From FEN-1297 sp964618785 (GTDB lineage: Bacteria > Bacteroidota > Ignavibacteria > Ignavibacteriales > Ignavibacteriaceae): a DNA stretch of 15,416 bases. Positions 1 through 6,994 of the stretch are shown in pieces. The position numbers and the translations under genes were made by a program. The notes beneath the pieces were generated by a model. It did no database searches. It was given only the letters and a program-made list of their open reading frames with translations, and was not told the origin of the DNA. The number at the start of each line of letters is the position of its first letter. Position 1 is the stretch's first letter. The stretch spans positions 1 through 15,416 of the forward strand of contig CAZUCY010000091.1 of assembly GCA_964618785.1 (NCBI GenBank). Direction: 5' to 3'.

Positions 1-1969
1 TTCCCTTTTGAATTTCTTCTATGTGTTTTGCTATTTCTTTATCTGTAAATTGATGGGCATATCCAATGTCGTTTATTGATTCTATATGCTCCTGCACGTG
101 TGATTCCGAAATCATTTCGGAATGTCTACTTATTTTTCTTGACTCGACATAAATACTTGAAAATAACAGTTCTTCACCTGAGATTTGCTCTTCCAGCATT
201 GATTTAGATTTTGTATATAATTCGGCAAGAAGATCGCTTTTCCATGATGTCCAGATAGCCGGGTTCACGGCTGACAGATCCGCATATGTGACAAGGTAAA
301 GAAGATCCAACTCTTTTACGGAATTAAAACGGGAAGAAAAGCTGTTAAGCGTTTCAGGATCATTTAGATTTCTTCTAAAAGCGACCTGTTCCATAACCAA
401 ATGATTCCTCACAAGAAAGGCAACCGGTTCTATTTCTTCATCACCATAGCCAAGTCTGTGCATAATTGAAGAAGCCATCTCGGCTCCAATAATCTCATGC
501 CCTGAAATATTTATCGGTTTTGCTATATCGTGAAAAAGCAGCCCAAGATGCAGTGTCTCTTTATCTTTTAGGTTATTGTAAATTTTGCCAAGAGGTGAGA
601 CATCTTTCTCAAGTTTTTCAAGATTCTGAATAGTTTGTATTGTGTGTTCGTCGGCGGTATAGCAATGATAAACGCCATGTTGCACAAACCCAATAAGATC
701 TTTAAACTCCGGCATAAAAGCTTTTAGTACGCCAAGCTCGTTAAGTACGGATAAAGTAAGCCCGACATTTTTAGGCAGCCTAAGAATTTCACGGAAAAAT
801 ACGGATGATTCGACTTCATTTTTACTGTCGCCTTCGTAATCTTCCACAATCTCTATCACTGTTGATCTAAGGTTTTCGTCAAACTGTGCATTATGCAAAC
901 CCCTGTAATAAAATGCTCTAATAATATCCGAAAGAGAAAGTTTTGGTTTGCCGTTAAGTGAGATGGTTTTTCCTTTAAGAATAAAGTCGTCGTCAAGATC
1001 TATTGCAAGAGAATCGGGAAGAGGGTTGAAAATTTCTTCCTGAAATTTTTTTATCATCGATTTTGAAAACCGGTTTATAATATTTGCCGCATTAAAATAC
1101 TCGTGCATAAAACTAGGTAAAGCGTCTTTTCTGTGGATAAGCATTGAAGAGATTTTTTTCTGGGCATTAAATTCAAAACGGTCATTCTTCTGTTGTGAGG
1201 TAAGATGAAGCATATTCCGTACAGCAATAATCAGCCGATAGCTTTTAAGCAAACGCCTACATTCGTTTTCCGAGGTGTATTTGTTTTCCCTTAAAAGATC
1301 GATGAAAACTTCTGCCTGGGTTATTTCGCTCTGCTTATTCAAAAGTGTCTTATACATTAAAACATACATCCATTCTATAGACTGAAAGTCTCTAAGTCCG
1401 CCGGCGGATGATTTCACATTTGGCTCCAGGACCTTAGGTGACTCACCGTACTTTTCATACCTTGCATTTATGTCATCAGCAAGTTCCTGAAGAAGCTTAA
1501 TTTTTATGTCCTCTGTTATATAAGAGAAAAGGGTTTCATTCCATTTTTTGTACAGAGCCTCACTTCCAAAAAGGAAGCGAGTTTCAAAAAACTGTGTGAA
1601 TGTATGTAAGTCAGTATGCAGAAATTTTTCAATGTCTGAAAATTCTCTTAAAGTATGAGATACTTCAAGGCTGTTGTCCCAGAATTTAGTAACGAGATGT
1701 GCAATTACTTCTTTATTTTCTTCAACCGAATTTGTAATAAACATCAGGTCAATATCTGAAAAAGGAGAAAGTTCTCGCCTGCTAAAACTTCCGGCAGATG
1801 CCAGAATAAAATTATATTTATTTTCGCCTGAAAGTTCCCTAATGTATTCTTCTACAAGAAGGCTGTATGAAACACTGAATGCAAACGAGTCTTTCTGTCG
1901 AAAATTTTCCTGAAAAAGTTTATCACGTTTTCTTAGGAAATCTTTCTTTATGTTTGATAAAGTAGTCAT
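1..1969 (-). CDS. glnD: GlnD-type [protein-PII] uridylyltransferase / uridylyl-removing enzyme, C-terminus outside window
   Basis: The reverse-strand frame stays open from the ATG at 1969 to the window edge (656 codons); I translated it by hand and found no stop. GlnD attaches UMP to, and removes it from, PII signal proteins in response to glutamine. The nucleotidyltransferase motif GSFSRRELSPFSDIDLMF lies near residues 60-77, with metal-binding Asp72 and Asp74. It is followed by the GlnD signature EPNVKSSAGGLRD around residues 175-190. The uridylyl-removing HD domain follows, with YHCYTADEH and the HD pair His480-Asp481 (LFHDIAKP). Family members usually run to about 850-900 residues and end in two ACT domains, which here would lie beyond position 1. 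The gene starts 37 bp after the queF stop on the same strand and may be the last gene of that unit. No PII or glutamine synthetase gene is in view. The assignment is strong; activity is inferred. Confidence 0.93.
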   Translation of the reverse strand, partial: MTTLSNIKKDFLRKRDKLFQENFRQKDSFAFSVSYSLLVEEYIRELSGENKYNFILASAGSFSRRELSPFSDIDLMFITNSVEENKEVIAHLVTKFWDNSLEVSHTLREFSDIEKFLHTDLHTFTQFFETRFLFGSEALYKKWNETLFSYITEDIKIKLLQELADDINARYEKYGESPKVLEPNVKSSAGGLRDFQSIEWMYVLMYKTLLNKQSEITQAEVFIDLLRENKYTSENECRRLLKSYRLIIAVRNMLHLTSQQKNDRFEFNAQKKISSMLIHRKDALPSFMHEYFNAANIINRFSKSMIKKFQEEIFNPLPDSLAIDLDDDFILKGKTISLNGKPKLSLSDIIRAFYYRGLHNAQFDENLRSTVIEIVEDYEGDSKNEVESSVFFREILRLPKNVGLTLSVLNELGVLKAFMPEFKDLIGFVQHGVYHCYTADEHTIQTIQNLEKLEKDVSPLGKIYNNLKDKETLHLGLLFHDIAKPINISGHEIIGAEMASSIMHRLGYGDEEIEPVAFLVRNHLVMEQVAFRRNLNDPETLNSFSSRFNSVKELDLLYLVTYADLSAVNPAIWTSWKSDLLAELYTKSKSMLEEQISGEELLFSSIYVESRKISRHSEMISESHVQEHIESINDIGYAHQFTDKEIAKHIEEIQKG

Positions 1970-2006
1970 AATTCTATCACACAGTCTCGTAAATTAAAAA
2001 ATTTTC

Positions 2007-2363
2007 TTAGCGTTTATTGCCGTATTCCGCCTTAATTAAAGAAGAAATTCCTCCTCTTACATTAAATTGTGCTGTAATAAGCATATAACGGGGCTTGCAT
2101 ACATCAGCAAGATCATCAAGAATTTTGTTGGTAACACTTTCAAAGTATATTCCGTCATTTCTGTAAGAGTTTAAATACACTTTGAGTGATTTTAATTCAA
2201 TGCAAAATTTATCAGGGATGTATTCTATTATTATTGTAGCAAAATCAGGCTGACCGGTTTTAGGGCAGACGGATGTAAACTCCGGTGCAGTATGAATAAT
2301 AGAATAATTTCTATTCGGATAAGCATTCTCAAATACTTCTAATATTTTGGTTTTAGCGTTCAT
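2007..2363 (-). CDS. queF: QueF, NADPH-dependent 7-cyano-7-deazaguanine (preQ0) reductase, short unimodular form
   Basis: QueF reduces the nitrile of preQ0 to the aminomethyl group of preQ1, a cytosolic step in making queuosine for tRNA. The protein (118 aa) has the catalytic loop EFTSVCPKTGQPDFAT with thioimide-forming Cys33 and Asp40, the QueF NADPH motif ELKSLKVYLNSYR (residues 56-68), and the RGGI segment near the end. It is the small T-fold form, shorter than the 165-aa Bacillus enzyme because the N- and C-terminal extensions are missing. One point is unusual: the His-Glu pair that follows the NADPH motif in the Bacillus enzyme is Phe-Glu here (IYFES, Phe74-Glu75). The archaeal amidinotransferase relative QueF-L is less likely because the NADPH motif is intact. 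The gene is downstream of the restriction endonuclease (112-bp gap) and 37 bp before glnD. The start is ATG at 2363 with only a weak purine-rich GAAGATGG upstream. Confidence 0.93.
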   Translation of the reverse strand: MNAKTKILEVFENAYPNRNYSIIHTAPEFTSVCPKTGQPDFATIIIEYIPDKFCIELKSLKVYLNSYRNDGIYFESVTNKILDDLADVCKPRYMLITAQFNVRGGISSLIKAEYGNKR

Positions 2364-2475
2364 AAATTAACCATCTTCTTATTCACTTATTTATTTATTA
2401 ACCCATCTCGATATTTTAGTATTACCAAATTATTAATGCTTCCCATAAAATTTATAAAACAATTAATAATTTCAT

Positions 2476-3510
2476 TTAATTACGGATAACTTCTAATAGA
2501 GTACTTATTCTATTCTCCTTGTATTCACCTTTAGCATTAAATAAGTTTTGTTTTAATAACCTGTTGATGTTTTTTTCATTTTTAGATTTATTTAATAATA
2601 ATTCCAAGTTTTGGATTATAATTAATTCCCTATTTAGAAACCATTCATTAAGAGTGTTTTTATAATTTACAGGATAGCTTAGAAAATTCGAAGGATTATT
2701 TATTAAATCATATTTCTCCATGAAATCAGGTTTAGAAATAGAATTAATTATTTCAAGAATCAATTGCATAGTATTTTTGCCTTCTGATAAAAAATCCCAT
2801 AGCTCATCAGCCAATAATATTTCAGAAGGGTCAAAAAATTTTTTGCAATCAATTCCGTAATTAAGAAATCTTATTTTATCGGAGCCACATTTTTGCTCAT
2901 TTAGTGGGTCAAAAGGAAAACCCAAATAATAGTACACTTGTTTTTTAGGAAATTTATTTTTTAGGCCGGCTTTTGCATATAAAATTTTTTCTTTTTCGCT
3001 TTTAAATATTCCACTATTAGGCTTTACAGTTTTTAGTTCGATTGCAAATATGCTATCATAATCTTCATAATAAACATCAGCTGTGAAATTTGAAATATTT
3101 TGATTTGAGTTTTCTTGATTTTCAAATAGTAAATTATTTTCTTTTGAAATATCGGGGTTAGTATTATTGTTTTTGAGGGAATTAATTATTTCATTAATAA
3201 TATTTTGTTGAATAGAGTTAATTAAAAGATATTTAAATTCTCTTTTTTCGCCATCACACAAAATGTGGGCAACATTCTCGAAAAATGTTTGTCCCAATGT
3301 TGTATTGAGTCCATGCATCCAGCTCGCAAGACTCACAAAAATAGGGATATCTGTCACGTGTTTACAAATTTTCACTTTAAAAGCCTCTAAAAATGCTTCA
3401 TGAAAAGGTGCATTACGATTATGCGAGGCATCTTCCGGAAAATCTTCAAATTTAGATTTTAGAGTCTTTATTACTTCAAGGGCAATTTTTTCTTTTTTTA
3501 AAATATCCAT
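2476..3510 (-). CDS. Type II restriction endonuclease, TdeIII/MjaII-like (PD-(D/E)xK)
   Basis: This is a 344-aa protein encoded directly after a DNA methyltransferase. The N-terminal half carries a RNAPFHEAFL segment (32-41) and a LNTTLGQTFFENVAHIL segment (68-84). I recognise this pairing from the TdeIII family of type II endonucleases, whose characterised members cut GGNCC. The probable nuclease site is Asp145 with Glu158-Leu-Lys160 (TADVYYEDYDSIFAIELK), a PD-(D/E)xK arrangement that binds Mg2+ and cleaves DNA. Residues 113-141 just before it form an Asn-rich, low-complexity insert. The start ATG lies 1 base after the methyltransferase stop, and AAGGAA inside the end of that gene serves as ribosome-binding site, so translation is probably coupled. 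The gene looks more A+T-rich than queC, which would suit horizontal acquisition. The family call is by recollection of motifs, and the recognition site here is not known. Confidence 0.75.
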   Translation of the reverse strand: MDILKKEKIALEVIKTLKSKFEDFPEDASHNRNAPFHEAFLEAFKVKICKHVTDIPIFVSLASWMHGLNTTLGQTFFENVAHILCDGEKREFKYLLINSIQQNIINEIINSLKNNNTNPDISKENNLLFENQENSNQNISNFTADVYYEDYDSIFAIELKTVKPNSGIFKSEKEKILYAKAGLKNKFPKKQVYYYLGFPFDPLNEQKCGSDKIRFLNYGIDCKKFFDPSEILLADELWDFLSEGKNTMQLILEIINSISKPDFMEKYDLINNPSNFLSYPVNYKNTLNEWFLNRELIIIQNLELLLNKSKNEKNINRLLKQNLFNAKGEYKENRISTLLEVIRN

Positions 3511-3511
3511 T

Positions 3512-5101
3512 CTATATTTCCTTAAGATAAAATATAGCTTCGGAATAAGCTCCCTTATCTTTTTCTGTCCTATTCAGAACAGGTCTTTTAAATTGCTGAA
3601 CTATTTTCATTCCGGCATTTTCAGCAATCTTAGGATAAAGATTAAACTTATCATTTGCCACAATAAATATATTATAGTCAACAATTAAATATTTTTTACA
3701 ATTCAATAAAACCTCTGAAATTCCTTTTAAATACATTTCTCTTGCTTCCCTGCCGCCCCCTTTAGAAAGTGGGCCTATTTCCATTTCATCATTTCTTTCA
3801 AAACCGAATAGATCATAGGCATAAGCGTGCTGTTCATGATAATCAATTAAACCAACGTACGGTGGACTTGTAAAAATTCCGTTTATCTTTTGATTTTTGA
3901 TAAATTTTGCAAAATCAGGCTTAAATTTCTCAGAAGTATTAACTATGTCAATCATTCTGCTGTCGCCGGTAATACAATATTGATATGTATCAGTTCTTAA
4001 TGAATTAAATTTCGCTAAACGATTTAAAGTATCCTTGGAATATCTTTCCCACCAACTTAGTATTGAGAAAAGAGGTTTGCAAATTTTTCCGTGTTTGGAA
4101 CAATAATATGTTGCTAATATTGGTTCGACTAAAGTTGCCAGGTCGGAATGTGTTGTTGCACGACAAGAGCGAATTGCACGGCTAAGGATGATAGTTATCA
4201 TCTTTTTCGCATTCGGGTTCTTAATTCTTTTTATTAATTCAAAAGCAAAGTCTATCTCTGTTCTTATCTGCTTTAAATACCACTTATCTAAAAAGGTTTT
4301 CGATTTTTCTTGCTTTAACTCTATTTCATATTGTTTAATAAGTTTTTTGTAAATTGGTAAAAACTCTTTCTCCTTATCATAACCATAAGTTTTTTCGTCA
4401 ATTTCACCGTTTCTTAGTTTAAGTTTAAATTCCAATGAAGGAAAGTATTTATTGTTAAAAGAGGCAAGTTCTTCCAGTAATTTCTGTTCAAACTTAACAG
4501 TTTTTGAATCGGCAATAAATTGTCTTAAAGCATTAGTAATTCTTCTAATCTCGTTATTTAGAACATTTAAATCGTATTTACTGATTTTGACATTGCTTAT
4601 CAAAGAATTAAACTGAGAAATGTCAATACCAATAGCGTGCATGCCAAGTTCATTTGCTTGGACTAATGTTGTACCGCTGCCGCAAAAAGGATCGAGAATT
4701 ATATCGCCTTTTTTAAAATAAACTTTCTTTTTGAATTCGTCGGTATGACTATCTAAAAAATATTCGACAAGTTGCGGAATAAACTTTCCTTTGTAGGGAT
4801 GAAGGCGGTGCACATGTTTTGTAGTATCAGATTCTTTATACTGTTCAAAAGACAGATGCCAATCAATATCTTCTCCAAGTTTTTCTTTCCAATTCAACTG
4901 GCGTTCGCCATAAAAAGATTTGTAATACTCAAATAATTCTGTTTTACTAACAAAAGTGTTCCCATTGTTTCCATATTTATTTATGCGTCCATAATTTATC
5001 AAGTAAGAAATATTTGAAGAAGTAACTTTCCTTTTCAGTGTAAGGCTTATCCATTCACTTGCTTCTTTTATGGTAATTAACTCTGGATTCAATTCAAACA
5101 T
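3512..5101 (-). CDS. DNA methyltransferase (probably N4-cytosine) with N-terminal helix-turn-helix, partner of the TdeIII-like endonuclease
   Basis: This protein (529 aa) should transfer methyl groups from S-adenosylmethionine to DNA and so protect the host from the adjacent nuclease. The SAM-binding motif I is LDPFCGSGTT (136-145) and the catalytic motif IV is TSPPY (411-415). HPYKGKFIPQLVEYFL (101-116) resembles motif X. Motif I precedes motif IV by about 265 residues, which are likely to hold the target recognition region, so this fits the alpha order. TSPPY is typical of m4C enzymes, although some m6A enzymes have similar motifs. Residues 8-60 (ITIKEASEWI, then VTSSNISYLINYGRI) look like an excisionase/MerR-type DNA-binding helix-turn-helix, possibly for autoregulation, as no separate controller gene is seen. 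The ATG overlaps the last 8 bases of queC. The upstream AAGATAAG is only a weak ribosome-binding site, which again suggests coupled translation. Confidence 0.88.
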   Translation of the reverse strand: MFELNPELITIKEASEWISLTLKRKVTSSNISYLINYGRINKYGNNGNTFVSKTELFEYYKSFYGERQLNWKEKLGEDIDWHLSFEQYKESDTTKHVHRLHPYKGKFIPQLVEYFLDSHTDEFKKKVYFKKGDIILDPFCGSGTTLVQANELGMHAIGIDISQFNSLISNVKISKYDLNVLNNEIRRITNALRQFIADSKTVKFEQKLLEELASFNNKYFPSLEFKLKLRNGEIDEKTYGYDKEKEFLPIYKKLIKQYEIELKQEKSKTFLDKWYLKQIRTEIDFAFELIKRIKNPNAKKMITIILSRAIRSCRATTHSDLATLVEPILATYYCSKHGKICKPLFSILSWWERYSKDTLNRLAKFNSLRTDTYQYCITGDSRMIDIVNTSEKFKPDFAKFIKNQKINGIFTSPPYVGLIDYHEQHAYAYDLFGFERNDEMEIGPLSKGGGREAREMYLKGISEVLLNCKKYLIVDYNIFIVANDKFNLYPKIAENAGMKIVQQFKRPVLNRTEKDKGAYSEAIFYLKEI

Positions 5102-5786
5102 ATTTTGGTCTTATCTTATAAGCAATCGGGTCTTCAATACCGGCAGCTTGGAAACCCTTTAATCTAAGTGCACAACTATCACAAATACCACAGGCATCGT
5201 CTTCATTTTGGTAACATGACCATGTAAGCCCTAAAGGAGCTTTTAGTTCAATACCTATTTTAACAATTTGGGCTTTTGAAAAATGAATTACGGGGGTTTC
5301 AATTTTAATTTTTGTTAATGGCTTTGTTCCTGTTTCAATAACTTTTTCAAAAGCTCTGAAAAATTCAGGGCGGCAGTCGGGATATCCTGAAGAATCTTCG
5401 TATACAGCGCCGATGAAAAGTGCGCTTGCATTTAAGAACTCAGCCCAGCTTGTACAAGCAGAAAGAATATTAGCATTTCTAAACGGTACATACGAGAAAG
5501 GTATTTCTTTACTAGATAAATCAGCTATACTAACCTCAATATTTTTGTCGGTTAAAGAAGAGCCTCCTATTTTTGTCAAGTGAGTAAAATCTATTACAAG
5601 TCTTTTATCAACCTGATAAAATTCAGCTATATCATTAAATGCTTTTAACTCTCTTTGTTCCGTTCTTTGCCCGTAATTTATGTGAGCAAATGCTAATTCA
5701 TAATGTTCATATGCAATTGCGGCAGTTACACAACTATCCATTCCACCGCTTACTGCAATAACCGCTATTTCTTTTTTTACAGACAT
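5094..5786 (-). CDS. queC: QueC, 7-cyano-7-deazaguanine (preQ0) synthase
   Basis: QueC uses ATP and ammonia to convert 7-carboxy-7-deazaguanine to preQ0, the substrate of QueF. The protein is 230 aa, the normal family length. It has the PP-loop ATP-pyrophosphatase motif SGGMDS at 13-18, and AFAHINYGQRTEQRE (32-46), where the HINYGQR core is typical of QueC. PFRNANILSA (101-110) and the four zinc cysteines of the C-terminal motif (Cys191, Cys199, Cys202, Cys205; CGICDSC) are also present. The C-terminal YKIRPKYV suits the family. It is the first of the queC-methyltransferase-endonuclease-queF series; queD and queE are not in this window. A 10-bp A+T hairpin lies just upstream of the start. I see no preQ1 riboswitch-like sequence before it. 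Confidence 0.95.
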   Translation of the reverse strand: MSVKKEIAVIAVSGGMDSCVTAAIAYEHYELAFAHINYGQRTEQRELKAFNDIAEFYQVDKRLVIDFTHLTKIGGSSLTDKNIEVSIADLSSKEIPFSYVPFRNANILSACTSWAEFLNASALFIGAVYEDSSGYPDCRPEFFRAFEKVIETGTKPLTKIKIETPVIHFSKAQIVKIGIELKAPLGLTWSCYQNEDDACGICDSCALRLKGFQAAGIEDPIAYKIRPKYV

Positions 5787-5793
5787 GAATAAA

Positions 5794-5822
5794 TTCTTAT
5801 TTTAATCATATAAAAATAAGAA
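5794..5822. repeat. Perfect 10-bp inverted repeat in the queC leader
   Basis: TTCTTATTTT (5794-5803) is the exact reverse complement of AAAATAAGAA (5813-5822), with a 9-base loop. It lies 7 bases upstream of the queC ATG. All but two of the pairs are A-T, so a hairpin would be weak. It could affect queC translation initiation or be an operator, but A+T-rich DNA also yields such repeats by chance. Confidence 0.4.
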
Positions 5823-5951
5823 AATAGCTCGATACATTGTAGTCTGAAAGCTTTGTTCAATATGAAACAATTTTGATAAAGTTTCTTAAGGATTCCAACT
5901 ATCTAATTATATACTCCTCCTACTTCTTCAGATTATAAAACAATGGGAATA

Positions 5952-6296
5952 TTAACATCTGTCAATACCTTCGTTATCTGAACTAGATGATTTCGGTGTC
6001 CAATCCACCCCTTCACAAGGAAGAAAAATCGTGGAAGGATGTTTATCGTAAAGCATGCACAAAACAGCAGTTTCATCAAAATGTGCGCATGTTGAACAGA
6101 GAGTAGATTCAAGAATTTCTTTGTTTTTCGATTTAAAGAGTTTATAATGAGTCACAGCCGGATGTAATATTGCGCTATATATAGTTGCAACGCTAATAAA
6201 CCACCATAATTGCTGTGAAATATATGCTTCTAAAACCCAAAGGAGAGGAATAATAACAGCAATTCTAATAATTGTCCAAAATATTATTTCTCCCAT
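5952..6296 (-). CDS. Small membrane protein with a four-cysteine cytoplasmic or exposed motif, function unknown
   Basis: I do not recognise a named family. The protein (114 aa) has two probable transmembrane helices, roughly residues 4-23 and 28-46, followed by a soluble tail. The tail has C67-x2-C70-x9-C80-x13-C94 (CSTCAHFDETAVLC, then LPCEGVDW), a spacing that could bind zinc or an iron-sulfur centre. A last Cys114 ends the chain, and a run of serines (103-106) precedes it. The start is well supported: AGGAG sits 6 bases upstream of the ATG at 6296, the best ribosome-binding site in the window. The gene is upstream of queC on the same strand with a 165-bp gap, so it need not be in the same transcript. 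The coding call is fairly firm; the metal-binding role is inferred. Confidence 0.75.
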   Translation of the reverse strand: MGEIIFWTIIRIAVIIPLLWVLEAYISQQLWWFISVATIYSAILHPAVTHYKLFKSKNKEILESTLCSTCAHFDETAVLCMLYDKHPSTIFLPCEGVDWTPKSSSSDNEGIDRC

Positions 6297-6774
6297 CGAA
6301 TTCTCCTAAAGGGTAAGTGAATTAATTTAAAATATAAGCTATTTATTTAAGATAAATATTGATAATTAAAAAATAAAGAGAGTAAATTTTATAAGATAGC
6401 GAATTTTGGCTCTAAGTGTTTCGCTAGATATTGATTACTATTCAGAATGTAGTACTTATTCTTATGCCAATACTTCTAATTTTGATTAACATAATCTATT
6501 GTAGCGAATATTAAAGCCGCCGCATAATTTACAAATTTGTCAAAAAATGAAAGGGAAGCAGTTATTTGTTATTTGGATAATATATTATAATTAAATAAAA
6601 TAAATGTCAAATTTTTGTAGTATATTTTTATTTTAATTTTATTGAATTAAAACTGGTTTCATAATATTAAATACGCATTTATTAGAAAAATTGTTCTTTT
6701 ATAATTTTCAATATTTAATTTATTTTTGTATACAATAATTAAGTTAAATACTAACTTTATAGTGGTTAACTTTT
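6297..6774. other. A+T-rich non-coding region with no recognisable gene
   Basis: About 480 bp with stop codons in all frames and no ribosome-binding site followed by a credible coding frame. The only small structures I noticed are a perfect 10-bp palindrome ACAAATTTGT at 6531-6540 and a plus-strand TATTTTTG at 6721-6728. The latter fits a Bacteroidota -7 element but lacks a good TTTG partner at the right distance. The ribosome-binding site and presumably the promoter of the four-cysteine protein lie at its left end. No CRISPR or insertion sequence is visible. Confidence 0.6.
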
Positions 6775-6819
6775 ACTTTAAAATAATAAAGCCCAAAGAT
6801 GTTTTAATTCTTTAGGCTT
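6775..6819 (-). terminator. Probable intrinsic terminator of tRNA-Lys
   Basis: On the plus strand AAGCC-C-AAAG (6789-6798) pairs with CTTT-A-GGCTT (6810-6819): nine base pairs with one mismatch around an 11-base loop. Read on the minus strand the hairpin begins 24 bases after the tRNA 3' end and is followed by a T-rich tail (TATTATTTTAAAG). This arrangement matches a rho-independent terminator for the tRNA transcript, although the stem is modest. Confidence 0.55.
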
Positions 6820-6843
6820 ATTTAGTAAAAAACATGACTTGAG

Positions 6844-6915
6844 TGAGCGCGGGTGGTTTCGAACCACCGACCCTCTGCTTAAAAGGCAGATGCTCTACCC
6901 CTGAGCTACGCGCCC
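6844..6915 (-). tRNA. tRNA-Lys (anticodon UUU)
   Basis: The 72-nt reverse-strand sequence folds as a full cloverleaf. The acceptor stem is GGGCGCG with CGCGCTC (one G-U pair), the D stem is GCTC/GAGC, and the anticodon stem TCTGC/GCAGA encloses loop CTTTTAA (anticodon TTT). The T stem GGTGG/CCACC encloses TTCGAAA. The discriminator is A and the CCA end is not encoded (CTC follows), so it would be added after transcription. It decodes AAA/AAG lysine codons. A promoter-like element lies upstream and a terminator-like hairpin downstream, so it looks like a single-gene unit. No integrated element or duplicated tRNA end is visible next to it. Confidence 0.97.
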
Positions 6916-6929
6916 TTTTTTTAAGATAA

Positions 6930-6961
6930 CAAATATAAAAATTAGATAATATTATTCCAAA
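6930..6961 (-). promoter_or_regulatory. Bacteroidota-type promoter (-33 TTTG, -7 TATATTTG) for tRNA-Lys
   Basis: On the minus strand TTTG (6961-6958) is followed after 20 bases by TATATTTG (6937-6930). The known Bacteroidota primary-sigma consensus is TTTG, about 19 bases, then TAnnTTTG. Transcription would begin about 7 bases downstream, near 6923, a few bases before the mature tRNA 5' end at 6915. The match to both elements in exactly this position is good evidence, although the DNA around it is A+T-rich. Confidence 0.6.
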
Positions 6962-6994
6962 TATATATTATAATTAAAACAACAAGATTTTATA

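Noticed and set aside
5787..5951. preQ1 riboswitch upstream of queC
   Set aside because: The 165-bp leader lacks the short C-rich loop and A-rich tail arrangement of preQ1-I and shows no preQ1-II-like structure; only an A+T hairpin is present.
6407..6424. Possible sigma-54 promoter (TGGC...TTTCGC)
   Set aside because: The GG and GC pairs are 13 bases apart instead of the required 10, and no gene follows on that strand at a sensible distance.
6721..6728. TATTTTTG as a Bacteroidota -7 element for the NtrC-type operon
   Set aside because: It fits TAnnTTTG but only TTTT is found at the -33 distance, and the transcript would run through the antisense tRNA gene before reaching the start codon. 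Too weak to list as a feature.
6844..6915. tRNA-Lys as an integration site of a mobile element
   Set aside because: No integrase gene, duplicated tRNA 3' end or phage-like gene is visible on either side.
6969..6974. TATAAT as -10 element for the NtrC-type gene
   Set aside because: The hexamer is expected often in such A+T-rich DNA, has no TTGACA-like partner 16-18 bases upstream, and is not the promoter form expected in this lineage.
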